Shown: positions 11,720 to 24,616, counted from the stretch's first letter. The stretch: DNA of 64,000 bases from Sclerotiophoma versabilis (GCA_012274445.1 JAAROD010000011.1:1054001-1118000); one strand, 5' to 3'. Made by a program: numbers and translations. The notes: generated by a model not told the origin, from the sequence alone.

Positions 11720-12899
11720 GAGCCCAATCCCTATTACAGGAATGGTTTTCTGCATATTTGGGGCCAGGTCCAATAAACAGACGGCTGTACGTACTCCAAC
11801 GGTTTATCAAAGACAGTGCGAAAATGCCGCACTCTTTTCCACTTGCCACCATCTCTCTTAGTAATAGAGTCTATTGACGATGTTTGTCGGGCGACGAGTG
11901 TTGGGCGACCCCTGACCACAATGTTTCACTGCACAGTAGTGTTCATTGCTTATAATGTCTCGAGACAACAAAACAGAATTTGACGGATGGGATGATTTGC
12001 ATGGCATGGAGTTCTGGAGTCCAGGGAGGTCATGGATTCCGCTGATTGGATCATCATGCATTGCTAGGACAGGACTGCAGAACAAAGTCCTCTTGTATAC
12101 ATGTACAAAAAAAATAGAGACTAAGTGCTCGTCTGCATATTATGTTCTTGCTCTCCAATTTGTTCAGAGTCGTGCCAGTGATACCTCTCTTCTGCAAGTG
12201 TGCCTTTTGTACGATCTTGGCCGCACAGCTGCCCAGTAGGCATCAAAACAGCATTCGAGAGGCCATGGATTTGCTTCGACACACGTGCAAAGCGCAACAT
12301 GTGTCGACGTCAAACCACGTCTAAGCTCCGGGTGTTCTCAACGACGTGGTCTGGACGTTGTGGAATTCAGCATAGATCTATTCGCTATGCTGTTGTGCAA
12401 ACTTCTTGTCCCAAGACATGGAAATCAAATTCAGATCCAGCCTATCTTTTTGCCTGGCGCGCATGCCGGCGAACAATACTGCATTGATTGCGTGAATGTC
12501 AGATACTGCAACCCCCCCCCCCCCCTCCCTCTTTCTTTTCTTCTTCAAGCACATAGTATGCATCTCGCTTCTTGCCGTATGGGACATGATGCAAGACCAA
12601 ATATACCTTGTACTTTGTAGCAGTGCATGAGGGCGAATACTGTCCTCGCGACTGAAAACGACAAATAGAGAAAGTTCTTTGTTAGTGAAGTAGAATTAAG
12701 CATACGCTATGTTGTTTAGTCTGACCCAACGCGATGGTGTGGGCAGGTGTTTTGCACGAGGCTAGATGGTGGCTGCATGCGCCTTGAAAAGTAGTTAGGT
12801 GGAAATAGAGGTGTGCTTGTGTCACCTGTGGCGGCCACAGTGGTATCATTCTTGTGCGAAAAGAGCAGAGCTATATGGTACAGTGCTAGTTTGCATGGT
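11720..12899. other. Convergent intergenic region
   Basis: It lies between the 3' ends of RPB2 and the cyclophilin gene. It holds a C homopolymer followed by a pyrimidine tract (12512-12545) and several short frames without recognisable protein. No RNA gene seen. Confidence 0.55.
12512..12525 (+). repeat. Poly-C tract of 14
   Basis: An uninterrupted run of 14 C, followed by about 20 pyrimidine-rich bases. It is likely length-polymorphic and prone to sequencing error. Confidence 0.85.
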
Positions 12900-14460
12900 C
12901 TAACGCCTCCTGTCCCTGTCGTCCCTTCTATGCCTATCTCGACTGCGATCCCTGCGGTCACGACGTTGTGGGCTGCAACTGCGCTCTCGACGTTTGGGCT
13001 CGTATCTGCCATCATTACGGTCTCTGCGGTCGCGCCGTGGGCTTCGACTACGGTCGCGCTTGTATCTGTCGTCATGATATTCATCTCTTCGCTCTCGCCG
13101 TTGTGCACCATCTCGTCTCCTGTCTCTGTCATCGCGGGGTCCGGACTCTGGCGCAGGATCCCGGTCGACCACAAGTTTGTTGACAACCGAATCGGAAACG
13201 ATCTCGCGCCCTCCTTTCTCACGGTATTGTGTCTTCTTCTCGAGGTTGTCGATACCACCAAAGCCACCTGCTGCTCGTCTCCGTTTCTTGTTGGTCACAT
13301 CGCGCCAGTCATCTGCGATCTTCGAGACACTCTGGGAGAAGTCGACATGGATACGGTGGTCATCAATTAGTACGCCATCCATTTTGAAGTATGCTTGTTC
13401 GCACTCCTTCTGATTCGAGTACTCGATGAAAGCGTACTGCAGACTGTCGCCAGTGCGCTTATCCCGAATGACTTCGCAGCTTACGATCTTGCCAAACCGT
13501 GAGAAGATCAGCTCGAGATCTTCGTCTTGCGTGACAGGGTTGAGCTTGCACACGAACAGAACGTTTTCAGGCGGTGCGACTTCGGCAAATGGCAAGTCGC
13601 CCACCATCTCGAGAGTAAGCGCCTGTGCGCGCGCTTCACGTTCCCTCCGAACCTTTTCCAGCGCTTCAGGATCGGCCTCCTCCTCGAGGTTCTCATCGTA
13701 GGCAACACGGACTGTCGCGAGTTGTGCGGCGGAGGGGACTGGGCTCTCTGGAGGTTCTACGAGGCCAGCAGGATCGTCGTAGGGGTCGTCGAGCACAACG
13801 GTATGCAGAATGCGGATGTCCTTGAGTGGCTGGCCTTTGTCGTCTATGTATGCTGTGTTGATCTTCTCAAGAACGTCGAAGCCCTCGACGACTGTGCCGA
13901 ATATGGCAGCCTTTCCGTCAAGAAAATCGATGTTCGGGCCTAATGTGATGATAAATTGACTGCCAGCGAATCGTTCGTCTGGGTTCTCTGGGTTTGGCGC
14001 TGTAGCCATGCTGACAGTGCCCATGTCCGCATGCTTCAGATTGTGCTTGAACTCTGGGGCAAAATTCTTCTTGCCCGGATTCGAGGGATCGAGCAAGCCC
14101 CATATTGAGCTGCCACCATCGCTGTCCCTGGATCCGGGACCGATGGGGTCGCCAGTCTGGAAGGAGAAGTTGGGTTGGACACTATGCACAGGCGAGAAGT
14201 TGTAGTACTTCAGTTTGCATAGCTTCAGAAAGCTGGAGGTGACAAGCTGTCAGTGGCTGTCGTGTGCTCAGCTTGCGTCGAAAGACAGCGGGATAGGGCA
14301 TGTAGATGCAGTGATAACGGGAGGGAAGGCATGAACGACATGAAAAGTATGGGGCGTGTGTAAGGATTGGATTGACTTACTTTTCGCAGCACCTGGGCGC
14401 GTCATCCACCAGGAGATCGATGGTAATGTCACCGAGTGACGTTTCGAGGAGCACAGACAT
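12900..14460 (-). CDS. Cyclophilin-RRM-RS protein, PPIL4/Cyp6-type
   Basis: Two exons, 14381-14460 and 12900-14232, encode 470 residues. The 148-bp intron is long for this window. A cyclophilin domain (1 to about 165; MSVLLETSLGDITIDL, VHSVQPNFSFQTGDP, FAGSQFIITLG, FLDGKAAIFG) is followed by an RRM (about 249-327; VLFVCKLNPVTQDEDLELIF with RNP1-like LQYAFIEY). The tail is highly charged and rich in RD/RS repeats. This order defines the PPIL4 or fungal Cyp6 group, nuclear proteins linked to splicing and transcription. Residues aligned with the catalytic Arg and the substrate-pocket Met, Trp and His of cyclophilin A are Ser, Ser, Phe and Ala. Isomerase activity is therefore doubtful and a binding role is more likely. 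Confidence 0.93.
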
Positions 14461-16696
14461 GGTTTGCGCGCGTAGACGTGGTTGTCGCAAAAGTGAGGTT
14501 GCGACAGCTTCGAGCTAGACGCGCTAAGATTGTTAGTCAGCTGAGCAGTGACGCAACGGTCGTAGCTTCCTGACACGAAGTTGCACGACTTTTCTCCTCA
14601 ACGTCTCGCAACCGCTGTCAGTGTTCCTTGAGCAACGTCCCCCAGCATTCATCCTATCTTGCAGTATAGTGACTGGACGAGTGGAGTACCAGTGACGAAC
14701 GAGGCAGCTGCATATCGACGCGTTAAAAGTACGCGCACGTTATTGGCAGTCCATATCACATGCGTGACGCCGTCTTTCCAGGAACTGGGAAGTTTGACGC
14801 TACTCATTCGTCTCATCTGGGTCGGCAGCACATACCACAGCAGCACTGATGCTCGCGGTTGGCTCACGAGCCTTCCTGTCAACCACCTTTGGAGAAACGT
14901 TGTTCGTCGATTGCACTGGAAAAGGCAGTGAAACCCAATGCGCACATCTTCCTCGCCAAAGAATCTAGGATTTGGAAGTCCTGCGACAACACTCACCTCT
15001 GCGGCCGCAGTGACTCGCTTGTGCCCAGTGCAGTTTGCTACATGTTTTCGGCAATACTGGCCAGATGGTCGTTGCGGCAAGAAATACATACGCACGTACG
15101 ATGCCACAACGTCGTTACTCGATTCACCACCAGTGCTGAAGAATAGAGACCGCAAAGTAGAGACTCTTTTTGACTTGGTACAGCAAGCTGTTTTTGTTTG
15201 CTCGGCCGCAGGATGTGTGGCAGTCCGATGCGGGCAATCTCAATTCGATGTCGTACTTCGAGTGGCACAACTTTCCTTTCTATGCCAGGAACCCTAGCAT
15301 CAGCCTCAACTGAAGCCTTGTACAGATTCGCACAGATGCTGTCGGAAGGCTTCGCAAGAGCTCCCCGGATACACCATCTTCACCATTTGTGCAATAACAG
15401 TCGATCTCCTCCCGGCAGCTAAACGCATTGAAGTTAAGACCAGGCTGCACTAACACAGCTGTTGTCAAGATTCATGCTGGACCCTGCTAGGACCTGTTCC
15501 GGCTGGCCCTGCAAGGATCATGAATACTCATCTGTCTAATACCCAATCAGAGCATTTGCCGTTCCTGTCTGTGGGTGTAGTTGTATGGCTCAGAGGTTTG
15601 TTGCAAACTGATACGTGGACATTCTATCAGGAACGACTGTTTAAGCACGTCTCAACTCGTTCTTCTGCGTCTTGCTAGCGGTCTATCGACGATTTAAGGG
15701 GTTGTCAAGCGCAAAAAGGAAATACGACAGTCCTGATCTTGCTCTATTAGTCTTTGAGCGAGAAGATTCCCTTCCCATTGCCCCCTCATGTCCAGTGCCT
15801 TGTTCAGGGACGTGCTTGGTACTCAAATGCGAGTTGGCGAGCAATGAGTGACAAGTCGACGGGTCTTCCGCTCTCCTGGCGGAATCTTGCAGTTCAAGAG
15901 CAAACGTTGTTTGCTCACTAGCGTACACTGCTCGCAGAGTATTGTATACGACAGGCAAAAAGTAAGCTATTATCAGGAGGCCTACATTCATGTGTCATTC
16001 TTAATATGTCTTCAGTAGAAGCTGCCAGTCAGATATTTGGGCATCCCAATGACTGCTCTTGCTTTTGAGGCTCCGAAGACAGCTACCCATTGACTCATTA
16101 CAGGAAGTAACTTTATTCCCTGCTATGTTCCACGCAACCTTCGAATCGCCTGGTCCAAGATTTGGTGTGTGCTTTCGTATCCTTGACCTGCAGGGGCGAT
16201 GCGTATGCATGTAACCAGGATTTGATTGGTACTGCAACCTTCAGAATGGCATGCATGCAAACGCTCAAAGCTCTTCGCCAGCCTTGTGATTTGTATAGCT
16301 TTCGTCTCGACCGCTCTTTTACTGCATTTTATGGTGGCCACGTCGACTGGTTACTTCAGTAGCAAACAGTTGTTTTCGACTAACGACTGGAATCAAAAGC
16401 TCTCTTATTCCCTTTGCGGTTTTCGTTCTCAGCTTTCCTTGTCTGACGGCTGCTCCACCAGTCCTTTGTCACGTAGCGATTGTAGCTAGTCTGAGTGTTT
16501 CGTTTTCCCTAAGGATCGCTTGGCTTCTAAACGCATCACAGCTGAGCATTCGGGGCTCAGATCGCAACGCCACACCATCGACAGTCGTCTGATTATTAAG
16601 TGAACAGCCAAGGAGGCCTTTGCCTACATCATTGGTACGTAGTCTCATAGAGTACCTCAGGTTCAAGATGCCTAATCTTTGAGCCAGGACGCAGCA
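14461..16696. other. Long divergent intergenic region upstream of the Zn2Cys6 gene
   Basis: 2.2 kb without a supported gene. Frames such as 14649-15155 and 15683-15991 (minus) resemble no family I know. A long regulatory region or spliced 5' leader for the transcription factor is plausible. A possible acceptor (GAGCCAG, 16681-16687) lies just before its ATG. Confidence 0.5.
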
Positions 16697-18458
16697 ATGT
16701 CAGTCTTGAACTACAACGGCCTGCGCCGTTTCTCGCGTCCCACCTCTGCCCGTAGCTTCCCGGACACATACTACAATGAACGCCATGCAGCCCTAGAATA
16801 TCTGCAAACCGATCCTTACGCTTATCCTATGGGAGGTCCCGTCAGTCGGCTGCGCACTCGGCCTCATACGGATCGAAACGAGTTCCAACCAGAGCAGGGA
16901 GGATCAAGACGTCGCATTGCAGTAGCCGTAAGTCATTTGCTTCTTGTATTCAGTGGAGATTTAGCCTATACTGCAGCGCCCAGGCACGGCTCTGCATCCT
17001 TTGTAAAGGCTTCAAAGATTGTTGCTGATAAGCCTTGTAGTGTGCGCGCTGTCGGAAGAGGAAGATCCGTTGCAGTGGGGACAAAGGCGACGGGCAGGGT
17101 TGCCAAAATTGCAAAGCGGCTGGTGTGGAGGCTAGTATATGTCAGTTTCATCGAGTGAGTACTATACCAACATACCGTCTCTGAGGTGGTACTGAGAGTG
17201 ACAGGTGGGTTCTGACCATGTCCACAAGGTCATTGACAGTTTCAACATGGTCCACAGCCTCGCCAACATGGCATCGGCTCACGATACGATGCCCTCGTAT
17301 TCCTCTGGTGGCAACGGACCACATCATCGCAACATACAAAGCCAGCCGTATCACCAGTTAGACGCGAAGTTTGCATACTCTCAACTCGACGCGAAGCCGG
17401 CCTACGGATCTGACTGGACAACATCCTACGGAGATGAGACGTCACCCATTGACAACTACTCTTTCGACCAGTCCTCAATGTACCTGCCAGCACCAACAAC
17501 ACCGGCAAGCTCGAACATGTGCGGCCCCTCATATCGCTGGACAAATCCTACCGCACGAACGAGCCAGCCCACAACCAGTTACTACTCTGACTATGGTCAT
17601 TCGTATATTTCAAACGGTTTACCGTACCTGCAGACTGACATACGACCATCTGCTGCAAATGAATCGACCTCACCGCTCAACATGTCTTCTTTGCAGCTGA
17701 CGCTGCCAGAGAGGCCGCGCCAGCGCCAAATGCAACCTACAGAGATTCCTCTCACGCCACGCAGACGACTCCCAGCGCCTCAACCAAAACCAGGCCATGG
17801 ACTACACCATGCTCTCGATCATCAGCAAGACCAACGCCTGCGCTCATCCCAAACGATTGCCACCCCGTCGTTCAGCAACGCAACACCATCTTACATCGAC
17901 GCGGGATCATTCGATAAACCACTGCTGCCCTGGGCAGCCGCCAACGAAAATCTGATGAATGTTGTCAACGAAACAACAACTGCAGCCATGCCACCACCAA
18001 TGACGTCCCAGGTGCCGACAACCGCTCTAGACAGCTCGCCCATCTTCTTCACTACAGGTACATCCGCTGATGGTATCTCCAACACTACAGACAATGCATC
18101 GTCAAACCAGCTCAACTTCTCTACGTTGTCACTTCTGGATCCGTCAACTATGACAGCGTCAACTCCATCTGCGTATTCCAATTTCAGGGAGTCTCGCGAC
18201 ATGCCAACATCAACAACAACGACTCAGCTCCCGCGCAATAACTCTTCATCGAGCCTGTATACCTTTAATGGTGCTTCAAGGCGGCCCTCCTTCTCTGGTA
18301 ATGTCTCCTCAAGTAATCTTGTCAGTGGACACCGATACACGCCACTGAGCCAGCCAAGTGATACGACAAATATCGAGAACCTCACAAGGGAGTCCTTCGA
18401 GTCGCGAAACGTTTCATTGCATCGGGCTTCCACATCCAGCCTCAAAAGCAGCATCTGA
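16697..18458 (+). CDS. Zn(II)2Cys6 transcription factor
   Basis: Three exons, 16697-16927, 17041-17154 and 17205-18458, encode 532 residues. Exon 2, only 114 bp and phase 0 at both ends, encodes the whole binuclear zinc cluster. The six cysteines are residues 78, 81, 88, 98, 101 and 111 (CARCRKRKIRC, then CQNCK and IC), followed by the typical QFHRV. The N-terminal 77 residues are basic (SRRRIAVA abuts the first Cys). The 417-residue C-terminal part is rich in Ser, Thr, Asn, Pro and Gln and resembles a disordered activation region. I see no clear fungal_trans middle-homology domain, so the target pathway cannot be inferred. The ATG at 16697 is the first in frame. Introns are 113 and 50 bp. 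Confidence 0.9.
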
Positions 18459-20104
18459 GTGTGTTCCCAAGTGATCCTTGTCGCTACAACATGACTCAAT
18501 CCTTTCAGCTCTCTCAAGCATCGGACCCTCGCGTAAACGTTCCCACATCTCCTTACAGCATGCTCTCTGATCTGGGACAGGCGATCTTATCTTGCAGGCA
18601 TTTACAGATCACTTTTGCGCCTAACAGCTGATCGAAGAATGTTTGACGCGCATTTAATTCACGGCGACGGCGTTGCAGCCACCTGTGAACGCATAGGTGG
18701 TATATTGCTTCGTGGCTTTGCCAGAAAAAGCACTCAATCTCACTTGATATCATCTTGCACTGTTTCAAGCATTATATCCATCTCTTTCTGTTCTAATCAC
18801 GATTCTGCATTTTCGGTTTGGCGGCGTAATGGGCTTGGTTTATCACGTACTACCGTTGTTATTATCATCATCTTCGCTTCCCTCCGTGGGTCGTCGACAT
18901 ACGTCAGGGCCACTCATTTACGTCGAGGTTTTCTCGCACTATCTTGTAACGACATTCTTGTTGCCATAGTTTGGACTACGGAACAAAAATGTCATGCGCA
19001 TGCGCTGCTTGTGGTCCGAACGTACTGGGACCATGTACTGTAATCGCTACAACACCGCTCACTAATACACCAAGGCGCTTATCATGAAGTTGCACCGCAG
19101 TGACACGCTAACAAATAAGTTTGATGCTCGAAATGCGGTATCCTCTTGATCACATCCCCGGTAAGTGCATACGATCTGGCGAGCCTTCATTACAGTCATC
19201 GGTACCTACAGAGCTTCCTTCACCGCCCTCATCACCGTGTCATGCCATTTTCACTTCCTGCGGCCCCTGTACAAAAGTGCACACCGCCCCCAAAGAAGGA
19301 AACAGATGCCCGTTTCACGACCTGTACATCCATGCACGATGCAGCAACCTCCCTTTCTCGGACCCGACGCATTTCGCCCTCGAGCATCTGTTTCCCAGTC
19401 CAGACCGTGCCGCAGGGTCTTCGCACTGCCTGAGCTGCGGAGTTGCAGGGGAGTTGCAAGGTACTGCAACACACTGCAGGGTCCAGCGGGGTGCTTTCAG
19501 GGGTGACAGCGGCTCATTCCTGGCAGAGCGTTACACAAGAGGTCACGCGTGGAACGAGGCATGCAGGGTGAGATGAGGCGTACCTCACACGCAGGAAAAC
19601 TGGTAGGTGGCGTAGAAGATGGCGGGAAAGGCGTAGATGGATGTAGGGATGATGCTTGTTGTTATGGCGATTGTAAAGTGTGGTGCGTAGGTTCCGTGCA
19701 GGTGGTAATGATTCGGGAAGCAGGTGGTGTGCTGAGTCAGCAAGGCTGCAATCAAACATGGATACCATGGACGGGAAATCTAGCAGGCTTGTACATTGTG
19801 CAGAAAGTGTGGTCCCTCCGTACACATGTTGTCTCGCAGTCAAGTCAACGATGATCTCCATGAGGGCGTGCGGGCTTTGACAATGCACGCCACAAAGATG
19901 GCTGTAACTCCTTTATCGAGTACAAATTCTCAACCGTGAAGTAAATGTAAATTTGGCTCTCTTTGTTATCATTTCATGTCATGCCAACAAATTTATCATG
20001 AACTGGCATCTTACTTCTTTGCTTAGAACACATTCACATTGCTCACATTTCCACATAGCGAGAGAAATTTAGTGGACTTGTGAGAAGCAAACATTCAATC
20101 TATC
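18459..20104. other. Intergenic, no supported gene
   Basis: 3' region of the Zn2Cys6 gene and gene-poor sequence. Short overlapping frames around 19120-19580 on both strands show no recognisable protein. TGCA-containing words recur at about 19440-19490 without forming a regular array. Confidence 0.5.
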
Positions 20105-21130
20105 ATGGGCAACACTACGTGGTTCGTGGAGCTTGATTCGCAGAGCACAGCTCTCACGGCGGCAGGTTTGAATTTTAGTCTGCTTTCAGTCTGCAAAGGC
20201 GGCACTCCAGAAGACTGGCTCAATGTTCTCTCACTTCTGAATATCCTTTGGCGTTATGAATCCCTCCCACGAAAAAAGCTCACAGACCCTCACGACAGCC
20301 GTTATGTAGCTGACACTGGTCAAGGGCATGTCTGTTTCACCAACCTGGCCAGTATAACGATGTGTTTTAGTCGCTGGTAGATGACCAGCTGAGCATCAAG
20401 AAACACGGCCGCCTCCTCGGAGCAATCGTAATTGATCTTATGGGCACTGATAGTTCCATCTACTACGAAGGGCCTTCCGTCCTAGATTAGCTACCGCCTC
20501 ATTGAATTACCTCTAGCGCATGGCTTGTCCTGCTGATACACGCGAGTTTCAACTTATTGGAAGAGGCATGCGCTTCCTCGGGAGATCTGTGCTGTCATGG
20601 TCAAGACTACCTGAAAGCGTTAGATAATCTATTCACGCTCCAATAATCTCTGAGAATAAGATCCTGTAATCCGATCTCACTGGTGACCTCAACTGGAACC
20701 ATACCCGCAAGAGAAAGATTCTGGAACAACAGCTTTGTCCAGAAACTGGCTTCCAACTCCAACCATACATTTTTCGAGAACTTCGAGCCAAGATGGAAGC
20801 GGATGGCTGCAGCTAATCAAGTGTCCTATCTCAAACCCTTTTATAATGATCTCTACCGTTTGCCATGCCGTGGCAACGGAGCCTCGAGGTTCAAGCCAAA
20901 GCGCATCGATCTGCATGTTAGCGTATCATAGCTGCGCAACTTTCGCATCAGTATCATGGATCTGATCCATTTCAATATGAATGCAGGTGAAAACAACGAT
21001 CATAAGTTGTTCATTTGCATCGTTTTTCCCAGACCCATCAAATTCGAGGTCTCTCTTCACGGTCTACGCGTCGCAGCTGCAAAGGCCATATGTATCATCA
21101 TGTTTAGAAAACTCTGAGAGAACCCACAAA
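20105..21130 (+). pseudogene. Degraded HET-domain-like gene relic
   Basis: Stretches in shifting plus-strand frames resemble the middle and C-terminal parts of fungal heterokaryon-incompatibility (HET, HET-6-like) proteins. They are EDWLNVLSLLNILWRYES followed by LTDPHDSRYVA (compare the family's TDPRDKVYAL), LSIKKHGRLLGAIVIDLMG, and FWNNSFVQKLASNSNHTFFE followed by YLKPFYNDLYRLPCRGN. Several stops and frame changes separate them, for example TAG at 20378 and TAG near 20488. I see no intact HET N-terminal domain. Loss by point mutation (RIP-like) plus small indels is the likely cause, inferred rather than measured. If real it would have been a self/non-self recognition gene. The family call rests on short motif resemblance only. 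Confidence 0.35.
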
Positions 21131-21780
21131 TCATGAACAGAAGTCTTCATGGGTGGCTCTGATTGCTCAGTTGAATACCGATTGCAGAGATTTGATTACT
21201 CCCTGCTACTGTCTGGAAGCACCGCGAGGCGCGAATATACACCCGTTTCGAGACGAATATCGATCCTAAGACGGAATGATATACTTCTACGCACGCTTCT
21301 TGTCCATATTTTATGATTTTGCCGGTATTAACAAGGCTATTCGAGGTTATGAGTTTCGTGGAACATTGTGGTCATCTAAAGCGGTTGCTGACTGAAAGTT
21401 TGCGGGTTCCGTGGTACCACTGGAACTCAGTAGGTGTTTTGAGACAAGTGATTTGTACATCTCATTCAATACAGTCAAAAGAAATTGTGAACAATAGAGG
21501 CTTGAGCTCTTCGATTTATCGGTGCTTCCACTGCGCAAGGCCATTGCGAGAGAAAACTTTTGGTGAGGTTGTACCATTTACTTCCTTAATTCACATAGGA
21601 TGATCAAAGCAGACATGATTCTTGGCTTTACAGCGTAGTATCTGTCCAAGAACGATAGAACTGTAAGCCCTTGACTGCATCCCGTGTACAAATACAGACT
21701 AGCATTCTTGCAGAATCTCCCGGTCCACAGACCATTCTCAACACTATGCAGCATGCTGTAATGATACAAGAAGCTGCCAT
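21131..21780. other. Intergenic, decayed sequence
   Basis: AT-richer sequence next to the HET-like relic and the 3' end of the next gene. No gene seen. Confidence 0.5.
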
Positions 21781-24191
21781 CTATGAATTGACCTCGAAAA
21801 TACGGCGAATCCAGTCTATAGACGCGAAGTCGCTAGAGTCGTTGCGAAGCTCCCTTGCAACACAATCGACGTAAACTACATCGGTCTCCTCCAGGAAAAT
21901 ATCTTTCCTTCCGTAGATTGTGATGAGCAAAGCCTCATTCATACCTCGCCAGGCCCGCTCGAAGCTGCTTAGCTTGTCCCACTTAATAACTTGAAGTTGC
22001 ACGCCTCGAGCTCGAGTGCGCTGTAGCACAGCGACCATGTTCACCTTGATGATAGCGCGGTATGTGTCTTCAAGCGATGTTGTTACCGCAAGGTACTGCG
22101 ACGGCATTTTAAAAAGAGCCTGAGATGATGCGGTGGCGCGAGAGACGAGCATGGGGAGCTCACCAACAGGGTTTCCCATGGTAGGGATGGGAAATGCTGC
22201 TAGTGTGGATGCATTTGAAGAGCGATGCGAGATGGAAGCCATACTCTGATCCATTTGCTCGGAGACCTTGGTATGAATACTGTCGTTTAAGTATTTCTTC
22301 TGCTCTGTGTGACCCGCGCTGCTGTATCCCTGGCCGGAAGCCGGTGCTGGTGGATGTTGCATGGTCTCAGTTGCGTGTCGTGTGCTGTTGACGATACTGT
22401 TCACAGACTTGGCTCGATTGCGACCGGAATTTGCGTGAGCGACAGCAGTAGGGAACATGGATGCTTTACTTTCATAGCTCCGCAAAGGTAGTGGTCGGTG
22501 AAAGTTGATCGCTTGCGAGGTAGGCTTTGTGACTTGAGACTTGCGACGGATATTAGCAGTGATACGGCGCTCTGATGAAGTAGGTCTCGGTTCTGCAATG
22601 GCAGCTTTCGAACCAGAAGTCTGTACGGCGAATCGGTACTGAGCGTAACCCTCCTGATCACTGATGGTAGAAGCTGACTCAAGAAGCGAGCATTCATCCT
22701 CGTCCTCCGTGCCAACATAAGACTCGAGGGCATCAAAAGCGGCATCACCGATGATACCGCCGTTGTAAGGTATACCTGTGCTGGTGCTATCCTTGCTCTT
22801 ACGGACAAGGCTGGAAAAGGTTCCGTAGCTTGACTCTGATGCGACGTCAGAAGCATCGAGTTGGTATAGGCCTAAAGAGTTACCACTATTGCCTTCATTT
22901 CGCATGTGTCTTCCAGGGGTACCGTGACGTGTATCTCCGCTATTTTTCAGTTTGTCGGTGAAGGGGTTACTATGATCTTGGTGCTTTCCTTGCACAGCGC
23001 CAAAGACGTCGCCCGCATTTCTATATAAGGTTCCCCCAGTTGATGAATACGGGACAGACAAGGTCTCGATATTACCATTTGTGACACTGGCCACCCTTTG
23101 GGAAAGTGGCGCTAGGCCTTTCTTAGTTTGAGTGTGGATAGGCGTGGACACTGAGCGCGAAATGATGTCCGGCACAGGCACAGAGCTGCTGGCTTGGGAG
23201 CTGCGCGACTTCACGCTGAGAGGTGCTGGACGATCTGGAGCTGTCAAAGTTAGTCATACTTGCAATGTTTCCTTCAAGAGATCCTCACTGTTCGGAGGGT
23301 AGTTGGTATTGTCGTTTGTGGCCATAGTAGGTCGAGCGGCCTCTTGCACGGCAAGTTCTCGCTTGAGTCTCAATGTAGGAGGGAGAGTGTCGATGCGAGC
23401 AGTCAGCAGTGAAGTGACTGCTCGGTTATCGTCGCCCGCCATCAAATCTGAGGTGCGTGTCTGATTGTGGAATGGGCTTTGCCATGTTGAGGCATGTCGC
23501 GGATCCCTGAGATTCAATTTGTTAGACCATGTCTTTGTACTCTCGCTAATTGCCGCAAACCAGACTTTTCTCTGCATCGTGGCCGGGGTGACAACATTGA
23601 TAAGGCTCTTTGGTCGGTCGTGGCGTGAGCCATCTGTTCCTGCCAACCTCGATGAAGGGCTTTCCCCGGGTACAGACCTTGGGCGGATATCATGTACTTC
23701 CTGAAGCAATTTACGCACACACAGGTTGGTGATCTTGTCGACGTTGTATCCCTGCAATGGTCAATCGCAAAGTCAACGGCGAGAAGAGAAGATTGTTTTA
23801 CCTGGTCGAGTGCCAACTCACGAACTAGCCCTTTAGCCATGGTGTAGTTCTTCTTTTTGGCCTTGATCCAAAATACGAAAAGAGCAAGATCGAGATCTGA
23901 GATGTCTCCATCTTGGAGCTGCATCGCTACACGCTCGAGGTCAAAGTCCATAATGAGCGACAGGTGACGCTGACGGCATGTTACACTGCTCATCTCTTTG
24001 ACTGCGTGCTCCTCGTCGCTCTCGATAAGAGTACTCCCTGTCTTGATTGTGGAGGGACGTCTCACGACAGCGAGCTCGTGACTTCCTGAATCAGTGTTGT
24101 GCTTGGTCTTGCGCTTCCACAGCTTCTTCGAAGAGCTCTCAACGTTCTCTGCGGCAGGTATGACCGGCAACATAGGCCCAATGCCAAACAT
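21781..24191 (-). CDS. Conserved-looking fungal protein, unknown function
   Basis: Three exons on the minus strand (23802-24191, 23289-23751, 21781-23240) encode 770 residues. Introns are 50 and 48 bp (donors GTAAAA and GTGAGG; branch GACTAAC in the second). The ends look ordered. The N-terminal part (about 60-165) has HLSLIMDFDLERVAMQLQDG, LALFVFWIKAKKKNYTMAKG and ITNLCVRKLLQEVHDI. The last 100 residues have AIIKVNMVAVLQRTRARGVQ, ERAWRGMNEALLITIYGRKD and VDCVARELRNDSSDF. The middle is Ser/Thr-rich and probably disordered. There is no signal peptide, membrane span or catalytic motif I can name. The ordered ends around a disordered core suggest a scaffold or regulator, which is inference only. 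The start at 24191 gives MFGIGPMLPVIPA. Confidence 0.8.
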
Positions 24192-24616
24192 GGCGATGCG
24201 ATTGTCGATCGTGAATTTGCGACAGAATGTGCTTAGGAGGGTGACACAAGGACGCAGGGTCTGTTGTTGGCCAAGTGAAGCAGAGCAGAAAGGCGCGGGG
24301 CAGCGCGCAGTTGCCTTGCAAACGGAACGCGACGCGATGAAAGCAACGTGCTGGCAGACGCGAAGTGAAGGTGAAGATGAACTTGTGATAAGCACTTGGT
24401 AAGAGGCTGATGTAACGCAGCAATATTCAGATTTGCTGTCTATGGAATCGCACTCATATTCAATTTAACCTAAAATACAACTTGGAAAACATGAAAGATC
24501 TGTAGGGGGCAATTACGGAGGGAATGTAAGAAAGTAAACTACAAGCATGAGACTCCTTGAACAATGCTGCTTGACCGCGGGTAGTGATACGTGCTGCAAT
24601 GCGTTTGCTGGCTACT
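24192..24616. promoter_or_regulatory. Upstream region of the 770-residue gene
   Basis: 425 bp between its start and the stop of the secreted-protein gene on the same strand. No specific element recognised. Confidence 0.45.

Noticed and set aside
12813..13370. 185-codon frame antisense to the RS/RD tail of the cyclophilin gene
   Set aside because: Arises from the repetitive Arg/Asp codons of the opposite strand.
14649..15155. 168-codon minus-strand frame
   Set aside because: Starts in no special context, has no family resemblance, and composition is like the surrounding noncoding DNA.
15683..15991. 102-codon minus-strand frame with hydrophobic start
   Set aside because: It could mimic a small secreted protein, but it has no Cys pattern, family or promoter evidence.
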